DNA from: PNAI01 sp035501735
GTDB lineage: Bacteria; Pseudomonadota; Alphaproteobacteria; Rhizobiales; Xanthobacteraceae
NCBI GenBank assembly: GCA_035501735.1
Contig: DATJVR010000055.1
Location: 5,844 to 69,843, forward strand
DNA length: 64,000 bases
Direction: 5' to 3'
Position 1 is the first letter of the stretch; every line of letters starts with the position of its first letter. A program made the translations under genes and the position numbers. The notes below the pieces were generated by a model. That model did not search any database. It saw only the letters and a program-made list of their open reading frames with translations, and was not told where the DNA came from. This document shows positions 53,463-63,836 of the stretch, piece by piece.

Positions 53463-54158
53463 CTAGGCCTGATAGCGTTCGTCGAACGCATAGCCGCCGC
53501 CGCGGACGGTGCGGATCGGGTCGGAATCCCGCCCGCGATTGATCGCCTTTCGCAGACGGCCCACATGCACATCGACCGTGCGCTCGTCGATGTAGATGTC
53601 TCGCCCCCACACGCTGTTGAGCAGCTGCTCGCGCGAATAGACCCGCCCCGGGTTTTCCATCAGGAATTCGAGCAGGCGAAACTCCGTCGGGCCCAACGAT
53701 ACCTCGCGCCCGGCACGCACCACGCGCTTCTTTTCGCGATCAAGCTGCACGTCACCGATCGTCATGACACTCGACAGGCTTTGCGGCTTCGCCCGCCGCA
53801 GCAACGCCTGCACGCGAGCCAGCAGCTCCGGCACCGAAAATGGCTTGACGATGTAGTCGTCGGCGCCGGTCGCCAGTCCGCGAATCCGTTCCGGCTCCTC
53901 GCCGCGCGCCGTCAGCATGATGATCGGCAATTGCTTCGTTTCCGGTCGCGTCCGCAATCTCCGCACCAATTCGATCCCGGAAAGTCCTGGCAGCATCCAG
54001 TCGATGATGGCGAGATCCGGCGGGCTTTCCCTGATGCGGAGGTCGGCATCGTCGCCGTGCGACGAGGTCTCGACGGTGAATCCCTCGCGCTCGAGATTGT
54101 ACCGCAGCATGATCGTCAGCGGTTCTTCATCCTCGACGATGAGTATGCGCGCGGTCAT
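53463..54158 (-). CDS. phoB: phosphate regulon response regulator PhoB
   Basis: A 231-residue OmpR-type regulator: acidic pocket VEDEE, phospho-acceptor Asp in LAIIDWMLPGLSG (near residue 53), switch IIMLTARGEE. The winged-helix effector ends RTVDVHVGRLRKAINRG then IRTVRGGGYAF. It binds PHO boxes such as the one at 55986-56014 upstream in this operon. The ATG at 54158 overlaps the phoU stop (ATGA), which sets the start against a longer frame through phoU. Confidence 0.95.
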   Translation of the reverse strand: MTARILIVEDEEPLTIMLRYNLEREGFTVETSSHGDDADLRIRESPPDLAIIDWMLPGLSGIELVRRLRTRPETKQLPIIMLTARGEEPERIRGLATGADDYIVKPFSVPELLARVQALLRRAKPQSLSSVMTIGDVQLDREKKRVVRAGREVSLGPTEFRLLEFLMENPGRVYSREQLLNSVWGRDIYIDERTVDVHVGRLRKAINRGRDSDPIRTVRGGGYAFDERYQA

Positions 54159-54883
54159 GATTTCTTCCGCGCCGCCTCGATCGGCACGCTGAACGATGTT
54201 GTGATATCGCCCTTCGGACGGTCGTCCGGCAGCATCTTGCCTTCGATCATGTAGTAGACGATTTCCGCGATGTTGGTGGCGTGATCGCCCATGCGCTCGA
54301 TATTCTTCGTGCAAAACATCAGATGAATGCAAAAGCCGATGATGCGCGGCTCCTCGATCATGTAGGTCAGCAGTTCGCGCAGCAGCGAATTGTTGACCGC
54401 ATCGATCTCCGCGTCGCCGCGCCACACCGCGACCGCCTTTTCGACATCGCGCCGCGCATAGCTGTCGAGCACGTTCTTGAGCTGCAGCAGCACGAGGTCG
54501 GCCATATGCTCGACCCCCCGCATGATCTGACGCGGCTGAAACTCATCGCCCAGCACGCTCACGCGTTTGGCGATGTTCTTGGCAAGATCGCCGATGCGCT
54601 CGAGGTCGTTTGAAATTCGCAACGCGGCGATGATCTCCCGCAGGTCCGCCGCCATGGGCTGGCGCCGCGCGATGGTGAAGACGACTTTTTCTTCGATCGC
54701 GTGCTGTATCGCATTGATCTTGGCGTCGTCTGCGATGATCCGGCGCGCCAACGCAACGTCATTGCGATCAAGCGCGCTGATCGAATCGATGACCTGCTTT
54801 TCCGCCAGACCGCCCATTTCGGAAATCATGCGGGCCAGCGCTTGCAGATCGGCATCGAACGCGCTGATCGTGTGTTCAGGCAT
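54155..54883 (-). CDS. phoU: phosphate signalling regulator PhoU
   Basis: A 242-residue all-helical protein with two three-helix PhoU repeats. The metal-binding motif of repeat 1 is RISNDLERIGDLAKNIAKR, and of repeat 2 CTKNIERMGDHATNIAEIVYY. PhoU restrains PhoR when phosphate is plentiful, normally through the Pst transporter. The ATG at 54883 is chosen, with GGAAGGGTGG upstream. It lies between pstB (47-bp gap) and phoB (4-nt overlap). Confidence 0.95.
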   Translation of the reverse strand: MPEHTISAFDADLQALARMISEMGGLAEKQVIDSISALDRNDVALARRIIADDAKINAIQHAIEEKVVFTIARRQPMAADLREIIAALRISNDLERIGDLAKNIAKRVSVLGDEFQPRQIMRGVEHMADLVLLQLKNVLDSYARRDVEKAVAVWRGDAEIDAVNNSLLRELLTYMIEEPRIIGFCIHLMFCTKNIERMGDHATNIAEIVYYMIEGKMLPDDRPKGDITTSFSVPIEAARKKS

Positions 54884-54930
54884 CCTGACCACCCTTCCTC
54901 GCGACTCTCGCCATCGTCGTTTGCCCGCGA

Positions 54931-55752
54931 TTACCCGAAACGGCCGGTGATGTAATCCTGCGTGCGGCGGTCCGCCGGATTGGTGAACATGAAGCTCGTC
55001 GTGTTGAATTCGATGAGTTCGCCGAGATACATGAACGCCGTATAATCGGAAACCCGCGCCGCCTGCTGCATATTGTGCGTAACGATCACGATCGTGTAGT
55101 CGTTCTTCAGTTCATCGATCAGTTCTTCGATCTTGGCCGTAGCGATCGGATCGAGCGCCGAGCATGGCTCATCGAGCAGGATTACTTCGGGCCTGATGGC
55201 GATGGTGCGGGCGATGCACAGCCGCTGCTGCTGGCCGCCCGAAAGGCTGAGCCCGTTGGCGGTGAGTTTGTCCTTGACCTCTTCCCACAAGGCCGCGCGG
55301 CGCAGCGCCAGTTCGACTCGCCCTTCGAGGTCCGATTTGTTCATCCGCTCATACAGTCGAATACCGAAGGCAACATTTTCAAAAATCGACATTGGAAATG
55401 GTGTCGGCTTTTGGAAGACCATGCCGACGCGCGCGCGCAGCAAATTCAGGTCCTGCTGCGGCAACAGAATGTCGACTCCATCAAGGAGGACTTCGCCTTC
55501 CGCACGCTGGTTCGGATAAAGATCGTAGATCCGATTCAGCACCCGCAGAAACGTCGACTTCCCGCAGCCCGACGGTCCGATGAAAGCCACGACTCTTTTC
55601 GCGTACAGCGAGACATTGATGTCTTTCAGCGCCTGATGCTGGCCATAAAAGAAATTCAGTTTTTGGACCGACATTTTCACGATCGGCGGGATTGCCGGTT
55701 CTATTTCGCCCACGGCAACAGACTCCGATCTCAGGGCTGCGGAAAACTTCAT
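54931..55752 (-). CDS. pstB: phosphate ABC transporter ATP-binding protein PstB
   Basis: A 273-residue ATPase: Walker A GPSGCGKST, signature LSGGQQQRLCIARTIA, Walker B VILLDEPCSALDP, H-loop VTHNMQQAARVSDY, and the PstB end SFMFTNPADRRTQDYITGRFG. The ATG at 55752 follows GGAAAGGGTC. About 20 residues precede the conserved start of the domain. It normally works with PstC, PstA and PstS, none of which is encoded in this operon or window; they may be elsewhere, or PstB may serve signalling through PhoU. Confidence 0.95.
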   Translation of the reverse strand: MKFSAALRSESVAVGEIEPAIPPIVKMSVQKLNFFYGQHQALKDINVSLYAKRVVAFIGPSGCGKSTFLRVLNRIYDLYPNQRAEGEVLLDGVDILLPQQDLNLLRARVGMVFQKPTPFPMSIFENVAFGIRLYERMNKSDLEGRVELALRRAALWEEVKDKLTANGLSLSGGQQQRLCIARTIAIRPEVILLDEPCSALDPIATAKIEELIDELKNDYTIVIVTHNMQQAARVSDYTAFMYLGELIEFNTTSFMFTNPADRRTQDYITGRFG

Positions 55753-56057
55753 GACCCTTTCCTCAAAGCAACGGCACGTGCGCTCCAATGTCGAAAACCG
55801 GCGCGACGACCATGTTGATCGGCGCGCCGGTCGCAGAGTTCGTTACCGAGTCTACGCGCACGTATTCGGCCTGGGTCGGTAAGGATTTTTATCGTTATAT
55901 AGCGCTTGCGGCCACTCCAGTTCATGTCATCGATGAACCGCGCCTAAAACAATGGCGATGCCTACACCTGCCATGTCAACCTTATATGAAACCGATATGA
56001 CAGTTCAATGACGGTGGATAACCTTGAATTATCATGAATCTTACGCATCGCCGAATA
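55753..56057 (-). other. phoR-pstB spacer where pstS-pstC-pstA are normally found
   Basis: A 305-bp gap. It holds a PHO box near the phoR end, and no complete gene. On the minus strand a GC3-rich open stretch, stop at 55763 and open back to about 55889, reads TQAEYVRVDSVTNSATGAP then INMVVAPVFDIGAHVPLL. It has coding-like codon use but no start, so it could be the 3' relic of a lost gene. I cannot assign it to PstA. Another minus-strand frame overlaps the pstB ATG by 4 nt but is Arg-rich and unconvincing. Confidence 0.5.
55986..56014 (-). promoter_or_regulatory. PHO box (PhoB-binding site), three repeats
   Basis: On the minus strand three 7-mers occur in perfect 11-bp phase: CCGTCAT (56014-56008), TGAA, CTGTCAT (56003-55997), ATCG, GTTTCAT (55992-55986). 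CTGTCAT repeats with 4-bp spacers are the PHO-box consensus bound by PhoB. The site lies 44 bp after the phoR stop and 234 bp before the pstB start, where the pst promoter is expected. Confidence 0.85.
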
Positions 56058-57350
56058 TTATTCCGCGAGTGCCAGCCGCACCGTGAAAGTCGCGCCTTCG
56101 CCCGGCGTGCTCTCGATAGCAAGCTTGCCGCGGTGGCGGTTGACGATGTGTTTGACCAGGGCAAGACCGAGGCCGGTACCGCCCATTGCCCGGCTTTCCG
56201 TGACATCCCCGCGATAAAATCGTTCGGTCAGGCGGGGCAGATGCTCGCGCGCGATACCCGGCCCATAATCGCGCACACGCACGGCCGCCTCGCTGTCCGT
56301 GCGGCTGAGCGTGATGTCCACGCGTTTGCCGCTGGCACCGTATTTCAGGGCGTTATCGATCAGATTTTCGAACAAGCGGATGAGCTCATCCTGATCGCCG
56401 CGAACGATCAGCGGTTTGGCCGGACTGTCGACCTTGATTGTGACCTTTCGTTCTTGCGCCAGCGGCAGAAGACTATCTGCGACGCGGCGCACTAATCCGG
56501 AGAGATCGATCTTTTCCTCAGGCGGCACATGTTCTTTCAGTTCGACTCGCGACAGCGACAGAAGATCGTCGATCAGCCGCGCCATGCGAGCGGCCTGCGC
56601 CCGCATGATGTTCAGGAAACGATCGCGCGCCTCGGGATCATTGCGCGCCGAACCCTGCAGGGTCTCGATGAAGCCGGTCAAGGATGCAAGCGGCGTGCGC
56701 AATTCATGACTGGCATTCGCGATGAAATCCGAACGGATTTCCTCGACACGGCGCAGCGGCGTGAGATCGAGCAGGGTCAACAGCACGAGTTCGCGTTCCA
56801 CGCCCGATAATTCAGGCAATGTAACCGGAATAACGCGGGCTTCCGTCCAATGATCTGTCGGTGTCCGTTCATGGAATTCCGCGCGCTCAGGCCGCCCCGA
56901 TTCGATCGCACGCCGCGCGGCTTCCAGGACATCCGGATTGCGCAAGACGAGCGAGAGCGGCACTCCGCGCACCAGCGGCAGCGTGATCTTTTGCGCCGCG
57001 GCGTTCCAGGCGACGATCCGGCAATCGCGATCAAGAACGATCACGGCATCCGGGAGGCCGGAAACGACGCTCTCGACCAACCAGTCGGATCGATACGGCC
57101 GGTCTTGATAAGCCGCAGCCGAACTCGCGGCAGTTCCACCCTCGAACGGAATCAGCATCGCAATAATGACGACGACAAAACCAGCCAGCGATTGCGCAAG
57201 GGTCAGGATGCCAGCCACTTCGAGCGCAAGCAGGACGATGACGGCGCTGCCGAGTATGAGGCGGGCTCGCCAGAGCCGGTCAATCCAGGGCTGCACGCGG
57301 TGTGAGAACAGCCGCACATATTGCGACGCCATAGATTGAATATAGTTCAT
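56058..57350 (-). CDS. phoR: phosphate regulon sensor histidine kinase PhoR
   Basis: A 430-residue inner-membrane kinase. Two close membrane segments (about residues 28-72: LILGSAVIVLLALEVAGILT, SLAGFVVVIIAMLIPF), a PAS domain (about 90-190: LPDAVIVLDRDCRIVAWNAA), HisKA with the phospho-acceptor in NASHELRTPLASLTGFIETL, and HATPase with NLIDNALKYG, DYGPGIAREHLPRL and GLGLALVKHIVNRHRG. The ATG at 57350 (MNYIQSMASQYVRLF) is preferred over upstream codons; ATG 57332 is possible. It phosphorylates PhoB at low phosphate. Confidence 0.92.
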   Translation of the reverse strand: MNYIQSMASQYVRLFSHRVQPWIDRLWRARLILGSAVIVLLALEVAGILTLAQSLAGFVVVIIAMLIPFEGGTAASSAAAYQDRPYRSDWLVESVVSGLPDAVIVLDRDCRIVAWNAAAQKITLPLVRGVPLSLVLRNPDVLEAARRAIESGRPERAEFHERTPTDHWTEARVIPVTLPELSGVERELVLLTLLDLTPLRRVEEIRSDFIANASHELRTPLASLTGFIETLQGSARNDPEARDRFLNIMRAQAARMARLIDDLLSLSRVELKEHVPPEEKIDLSGLVRRVADSLLPLAQERKVTIKVDSPAKPLIVRGDQDELIRLFENLIDNALKYGASGKRVDITLSRTDSEAAVRVRDYGPGIAREHLPRLTERFYRGDVTESRAMGGTGLGLALVKHIVNRHRGKLAIESTPGEGATFTVRLALAE

Positions 57351-57417
57351 AGCCTCTCGATTATTAGCGCGCCGCGAGGGCGCTGTGCAATTCGCGAAAC
57401 CACCACCGCTGTATTTA

Positions 57418-58929
57418 TTAATGCTGACCCGGTGGCACCAGGACGATGAGATAGCGCGCCGGCTCCCCCGCGATGCCAAGATAACTGCGCGTTAACTCCA
57501 CCTCGGTGCGGCGCCCGGCCGAGCCTGCCCGCGCTTCGACGCCAGGGACGCAATTGCGATCGTCCGCGGCGCAGACCAGCGCGATGCCGGCCCGCGCAAG
57601 CTCTTGCGGTTCGATCCACGGCGCGATGCGCGGATTGAGGTCGGGAAACACCGACGGACGCTGCCTCAGATAGAACGCCACGCCGTAGCTGAGCGCAGCC
57701 TCGCCGCCGACAAAACGCAGGGGCTGGTCGGTCACCGCCTTCCATTCCCGCGCGACCTGCTCCGCCAGCAGTTTCGAATGCGCCGCCGATGGCTGCACGC
57801 CGGCGCGCTGGATCGCGGCTGCCACGAATGGAGAGGCGGCAAGAAACAAAAACGGTATCGCGAACGCAATCGCAGCGATCCGTACGGCCGCCAACCGCGT
57901 GACGGAAATGAGCGGTGAGGACAGCATGACCACCGGCAGCAACGTCCATGCCGACATGGTCCACAGCGAGTTGATCTCGATCCCGAACAAGGGTGCAAGC
58001 ACTGCCGGCAACACCAACGGCAGCCAGAACGCCCACATCGCAAGCCGCCGCTTGGGATCGGCCGGACTGCGCGCATCGGCAAGCGCGGCACTGCTCGGCC
58101 GGACGACAGCCAACATCAGCAGGATCGGAACCGCCACATAGGCCGCGCCTCCCGCCAGATAGCCGCTGGATCGTATCGCGACCGATGTCAGCGTGCCGGC
58201 GCCGTGCGCAGCCATGGCGTATGAGAACGGCAGGAAGTCATTCGCGACGAGCCAAACGATATGCGGCGCAAGCGCAAGCGCGCCGACAGCGATCGTGATC
58301 CACGGGGCGGGCGAACGGAAGTAAATGCCGCGACGTCTGTCGATCAGCGCCGCGAGGGCTAGCCCAAGCAACAGTACGATCGACCAATATTTTCCCAGCA
58401 TGCATGCGGCGGCGCCGATGCCGGCAAGTGCCGCGTAAAATGCGCTGCGCGACTCGTAGGAGCGGACGAACCAGAGCGTCGTCACCGCCCAGAGCGGGAT
58501 CAGCACCGTGTTGGGATTGAACTTCAACGCGTGAAAATTGAAGAACGGAATGAGCGTCAGCATCGCCAGCGCCACCACGCGTTTCTCGCCATCAAGATAG
58601 TGCGCGAACAATCGCCATGCGATCCATAAGGCAACCGCCACGGTCGCGATCGCGAGCAGGTAATAGGCCCAGTCGGTTTGCGGAAACAGCGTGAACCAGC
58701 CCCGCACCAGCCACGCCGCGAGCGGCGGATGCTTTGAATAGCCGAAGGCCGGCTCGTGCGCCCACGCGACCAGCTCCGCCATATCGAAATGGATGTCCTG
58801 GCTCGCTTTGGCGAACACGCCGTAGAGCGTCCACACCGCCATGTAGCCGGCGAGCACGACGAGGATGGCGCGCTCGCGCCGTACCGGGTCGGTCAGCGCC
58901 GCGACGAGGCGATCCGCCGGCGCCAGCAA
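57418..58929 (-). CDS. GT39-family membrane glycosyltransferase (ArnT-like)
   Basis: A 503-residue polytopic protein. After the first membrane segment it has DIHFDMAELVAWAHEPAFGY then SKHPPLAAWLVRGWF, the acidic DxE-type first loop and KHPPL motif of dolichyl-phosphate-mannose/ArnT-type enzymes. About 11 membrane segments follow, with a periplasmic C-terminal tail carrying two Cys (CAADDRNC). It should transfer a sugar from an undecaprenyl-phosphate donor to lipid A or another envelope acceptor. The TTG start at 58929 is tentative. The small gene upstream ends 11 bp away, so they share a transcript. Confidence 0.85.
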   Translation of the reverse strand: MLAPADRLVAALTDPVRRERAILVVLAGYMAVWTLYGVFAKASQDIHFDMAELVAWAHEPAFGYSKHPPLAAWLVRGWFTLFPQTDWAYYLLAIATVAVALWIAWRLFAHYLDGEKRVVALAMLTLIPFFNFHALKFNPNTVLIPLWAVTTLWFVRSYESRSAFYAALAGIGAAACMLGKYWSIVLLLGLALAALIDRRRGIYFRSPAPWITIAVGALALAPHIVWLVANDFLPFSYAMAAHGAGTLTSVAIRSSGYLAGGAAYVAVPILLMLAVVRPSSAALADARSPADPKRRLAMWAFWLPLVLPAVLAPLFGIEINSLWTMSAWTLLPVVMLSSPLISVTRLAAVRIAAIAFAIPFLFLAASPFVAAAIQRAGVQPSAAHSKLLAEQVAREWKAVTDQPLRFVGGEAALSYGVAFYLRQRPSVFPDLNPRIAPWIEPQELARAGIALVCAADDRNCVPGVEARAGSAGRRTEVELTRSYLGIAGEPARYLIVLVPPGQH

Positions 58930-58940
58930 GCTCTTGCGAG

Positions 58941-59240
58941 TCAGTCTGCCCTCTCCCGGATATTAGAAATCTTCGGGTCTTCGGTCGTGTACCAAGGGCA
59001 GCGAGGTCCTTCCAGGTTGGTGAAGGTGCCAAACCCGGTGAAGTATTCGCATTTGCGAAAACCTCTGAGCGTATAATTCCGGGCCAGCAGGTCGGAGTAA
59101 ATGTTCGTATCGGCCTCGAACCGTCCAGGCGTGGATCGAATCAATAGCCCGTTGTGGCCGCGCGAACTGATCATCATGACGCCGAAGGCCACGATCACAA
59201 ACGCGACCGCACCCGCCAATGCCTTCACGACAAGCCGCAT
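58941..59240 (-). CDS. small membrane-anchored protein, unknown function
   Basis: A 99-residue protein: N-terminal membrane segment MRLVVKALAGAVAFVIVAFG, then a polar periplasmic domain with two Cys (RKCEYF, PRCPWY) that may form a disulphide. Coupled by an 11-bp gap to the GT39 glycosyltransferase, so a partner or accessory role is likely. Family not recognised. Divergent from lepA, with 156 bp between. Confidence 0.68.
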   Translation of the reverse strand: MRLVVKALAGAVAFVIVAFGVMMISSRGHNGLLIRSTPGRFEADTNIYSDLLARNYTLRGFRKCEYFTGFGTFTNLEGPRCPWYTTEDPKISNIRERAD

Positions 59241-59396
59241 GGATCATCCGATCGCGCAGAACCTTCGAACCAATATGTGTCGAGGCTGATTTTGCCCAAA
59301 ATGCGGGCGAGTGGCAAACGCGCAAGCCTTCCGGATGACGCTGCGACCGGCCGTCTGCCGCTTGCCGCGGGGTCACCTCGTTGCTATCTCCCCGCC

Positions 59397-61202
<1,806 letters not shown>

Positions 61203-61838
61203 TTATTTTTTGCCGTGCCTTCGAATTTCGCGAGTAAGCTTGAATACAGTAGTTGAAGGATTTCCCCGTGGGCTCCGCTCCGCTTGCCGCCGACGTTCTA
61301 GTGTCTCCGCTCTATTCTCCGCTTGCTCAACAGCATCGCAAATTTGATCAAACATCACCTGTTTTGAACGATTCGGGTCGTAACCAGGCATGAGATTACG
61401 TAACGCTCTTTGAATTTCACGTCGCGTGGCAGGAGCATCATGGTCTCGATAATGCAAGACTAACCACAGTTCGAAACACGGATTCGAATAGGCAACAAAA
61501 ACTCCCGCTGCTTCAGCTTCATTAAGCGCCCTCAAAATATTTGGATGCTCATCACGATCGAAAGCAACCCAGATTTTGTCATTCTCTTCAAAACTATTAC
61601 CAGTTCTTAGCTGAGATTTTAACTCAATCGCCTTTCTCACGACCGTGATTGGAACTCCTGCGCCCCGTTCCACAATCAGCATTATTTCGAGCAGCGCACC
61701 GCAATGCTGCGCTAATGATAATAAATATTCAGGTTCGGTTACTTTGCCTTCGCAAATGACCGTGATTTTTATTTTCGCGTTTCGTGATGCCGCTCTGCGG
61801 TTTAAAAGTGGCGGATATGGGTGCTTTCTCTTGCTCAT
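61203..61838 (-). CDS. rloB: RloB-family protein (Toprim-like)
   Basis: A 211-residue protein matching the RloB family. The N-terminal segment KITVICEGKVTEPEYLLSL (E30) and the DxD in KIWVAFDRDEHPN (D94, D96) are the Toprim acidic triad expected for a metal-dependent nuclease-like domain. NPCFELWLVLHY is a further RloB hallmark. It is coupled to rloA (3-nt gap). The AT-richer codon use contrasts with lepA. RloA/RloB pairs are linked to restriction loci and considered phage-defence candidates; activity here is inferred. The TAA stop directly abuts the lepA stop. Confidence 0.87.
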   Translation of the reverse strand: MSKRKHPYPPLLNRRAASRNAKIKITVICEGKVTEPEYLLSLAQHCGALLEIMLIVERGAGVPITVVRKAIELKSQLRTGNSFEENDKIWVAFDRDEHPNILRALNEAEAAGVFVAYSNPCFELWLVLHYRDHDAPATRREIQRALRNLMPGYDPNRSKQVMFDQICDAVEQAENRAETLERRRQAERSPRGNPSTTVFKLTREIRRHGKK

Positions 61839-61841
61839 GGA

Positions 61842-63119
61842 TCATTCGGCACCCATCAATAGATTGACTGATCCTTTAAACGGAACCGCCCCAAATCTTC
61901 CCTGCAGATAGCCTTTTTCTAAATTATCAGTATTTCTCGTACGGATGTCGGTAAGTGGATAAAATACCGTCGCGCCAGAATTATCCTTTTCAGCAAACCA
62001 AATTTGATCTCGGCGGATAAATGACGCAGACAACAAATTTGTATCATGCGTGGTCGCAATGAGTTGCGCGCCCTTTGGATTTGTTACACGAGAGTTGAAT
62101 AGCGCTACAATTTTTTCTGAAAGATACGTGTGTAGGCTAGCGTCAAGTTCGTCAACAATGACTACCGAGCCACTATCCAATGCAGAATATATTGACTTTA
62201 GGATTGCTAAGAGTCGGATGGTCCCCGTGCTTTCGTAGGATAAATCCAGATACACCTTTCCGCGCGCTTTAGTCTCGTGCCCGAGCGAAATCACCTTTAC
62301 CTTAAAATCTTCGAATTTTGATATTTCTCCGGAACCTTGAGCCAAATGAGTATTCACCACTTTAAATATATCTGCCACTATGGCGGCCGTTTTTTCGTCT
62401 TGGCGAAAATCATCAAAATGACAATCGACAATACCGGTATCGGCCTGCTGCAAAAATTTGATAATTCGCGAGTCAATTTTTCCTTCGGGAAATGTAACTT
62501 TGGTTTCATCCGAATCGCTCTTTGGGTAATGCAATGCAATGCTGCTGATGTAATGGTACAAGGGACTTAATTGTTTATGAGAGTTTTGTGCCGCCGTGGA
62601 AAGGAATAGACTATTAGGCCTCATCAATGATTCTATGGTTCTCAATGAGCCTTTGAGATTTTTTCCAAAGTAGATTTCCTTAGTTTTTTTATCGCGCAAA
62701 AACCACGTTTGTTTTTTTCCTGCTGGAAATGCAAATAGCCATTCCTCTAAAAATTCACTATCCGACGCCGCATACCCATAGTGAAAACGTGTTCGGTTTA
62801 CAACGAAGTCGATGTCAAATCTGGACGGTGCTCGAGCAGATTTTTCATCAAGACCGAATGGCAACCGTCGCACACCACCTTCCGGTTTCCCTTGCGAATG
62901 CGAAGAACGCACGGCATTGCGGAAAAATGCAAACGCTGACACAAGATTGCTTTTGCCAGATGCATTCGCCCCGTAAATCAGTGCTGCAGGCAACAATTTC
63001 AAATCGCGCTCAATCTTGATTGAGTCTGCGCCTGTATCTTTCAGCGAAGAGGCAACTAGAGACAATTCTTGCCTGTCCCTAATCGAAAGATGGTTCTGCA
63101 CCCCAAACCGAATTAGCAT
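61842..63119 (-). CDS. rloA: RloA-like AAA family ATPase (ABC/OLD-type)
   Basis: A 425-residue P-loop ATPase of the AAA_15/AAA_21 (OLD-like) type: Walker A GANASGKSN (residues 50-58) inside LLPAALIYGANASGKS, coiled middle region, signature-like STGTIRLLAIL, Walker B SVVIVDELDASLH and switch His in ATTHDTNLLSA. The ATG at 63119 (MLIRFGVQNH) is the usual family start. First gene of a two-gene operon with rloB; its promoter should lie in 63120-63270. Base composition is clearly AT-richer than the chromosome around it, as expected for recent transfer. Confidence 0.87.
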   Translation of the reverse strand: MLIRFGVQNHLSIRDRQELSLVASSLKDTGADSIKIERDLKLLPAALIYGANASGKSNLVSAFAFFRNAVRSSHSQGKPEGGVRRLPFGLDEKSARAPSRFDIDFVVNRTRFHYGYAASDSEFLEEWLFAFPAGKKQTWFLRDKKTKEIYFGKNLKGSLRTIESLMRPNSLFLSTAAQNSHKQLSPLYHYISSIALHYPKSDSDETKVTFPEGKIDSRIIKFLQQADTGIVDCHFDDFRQDEKTAAIVADIFKVVNTHLAQGSGEISKFEDFKVKVISLGHETKARGKVYLDLSYESTGTIRLLAILKSIYSALDSGSVVIVDELDASLHTYLSEKIVALFNSRVTNPKGAQLIATTHDTNLLSASFIRRDQIWFAEKDNSGATVFYPLTDIRTRNTDNLEKGYLQGRFGAVPFKGSVNLLMGAE

Positions 63120-63270
63120 TATATTACCCACCAAATGTCTTTCTCGATGCCCTTTAAGTGGCATATTTGCGCAATTCTTGCAAAAATTTCGTTATCAAGG
63201 AGTAATTTTTACGGCTTAAGGCAAAACCTCCTGTCTTTTCAGTATATTTGACTGGCCTAAGCTGCCATTC

Positions 63271-63477
63271 CAGGCGGCGATCGGCGGCAAGATCATCGCG
63301 CGCGAAACCGTGCGCGCCTTCCGCAAGGACGTTACCGCGAAATGCTACGGCGGCGACGTGATGCGCAAACGCAAGCTGCTGGAGAAGCAGAAGGAAGGCA
63401 AGAAGCGCATGCGCCAGTTCGGCAAGGTCGACATCCCGCAGGAGGCCTTCATCGCCGCGCTGAAGGTGGATGTGTAG
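63271..63477 (+). pseudogene. detached lepA 3' fragment, copy B of the 207-bp direct repeat
   Basis: An in-frame copy of the last 68 LepA codons (QAAIGGKIIARETVRAFRKD to AALKVDV) with stop TAG, but no upstream lepA. Protein differences from copy A are minimal (T to M in GGDVMRKRK). Third-position differences show it is a related but separately evolved allele, not a fresh duplicate. It marks the far edge of the RloAB insertion. It may be the original chromosomal end, with copy A brought in by the element, or the reverse. Confidence 0.9.
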
Positions 63478-63480
63478 CGG

Positions 63481-63600
63481 TTGAGTCAGACCGCGGCTGC
63501 GCTCAGGCGGCCTGTGTCCGATCTCGAAAAGCTCTCGCGCCGCGAATTGCTGTCGCTCCATGGGAACGTCATGGAGGAGCTGCGAGCGAGGCGTATTCGT
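63481..63600 (+). pseudogene. truncated N-terminus of an unknown small protein
   Basis: Three bases after the detached lepA stop, a TTG frame reads SDLEKLSRRELLSLHGNVME then ELRARRIRQ, which looks like a real helical N-terminus (pattern LSRxELLxLH...ELRxR). After about residue 40 the frame becomes Phe/Leu/Cys-rich and unlike a protein. I read this as the broken remnant of a small gene. Similar N-termini occur in uncharacterised proteins of mobile regions, as far as I recall; family not confirmed. Confidence 0.35.
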
Positions 63601-63700
63601 CAGATGATTCTTTTTCCTCTTTGCGAGGTTTATGCGGCTTCGGCGGCGTTTTCAGCATCTGCTGCAGCACGTCATCTCGTTCGTTTTTGGTGTTTTTCAA
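63569..63700 (-). CDS. possible 43-residue basic protein
   Basis: On the minus strand a TTG frame encodes KNTKNERDDVLQQMLKTPPK followed by PHKPRKEEKESSDEYASLAA. The 'MLKTPPKPHKP' core is a pattern I associate with short hypothetical proteins of rhizobial accessory regions. It overlaps the truncated gene on the other strand by 32 bp. No strong ribosome site is seen. Confidence 0.4.
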   Translation of the reverse strand: MKNTKNERDDVLQQMLKTPPKPHKPRKEEKESSDEYASLAAPP

Positions 63701-63806
63701 TCATCCACTTTGTTCACAGGGTATACGCTTTTAAGCCACCGTTGCATTTTTGCCCTTCCGGCAGGCGTTTGCATCAGTAGATTCAAGAATCGTCAGGACA
63801 AGTAGT

Positions 63807-63836
63807 GGGCTGGAATGGCCACAACCATTCCAGCCC
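63807..63836. other. 12-bp perfect stem hairpin
   Basis: GGGCTGGAATGG (63807-63818), loop CCACAA, CCATTCCAGCCC (63825-63836). The long perfect stem is suitable for a terminator of the gene fragment to the left, but no T-run follows on the plus strand. Confidence 0.6.

Noticed and set aside
55788..56000. Plus-strand 70-codon frame between pstB and phoR
   Set aside because: It crosses the PHO box, has no ribosome site and no recognisable pattern.
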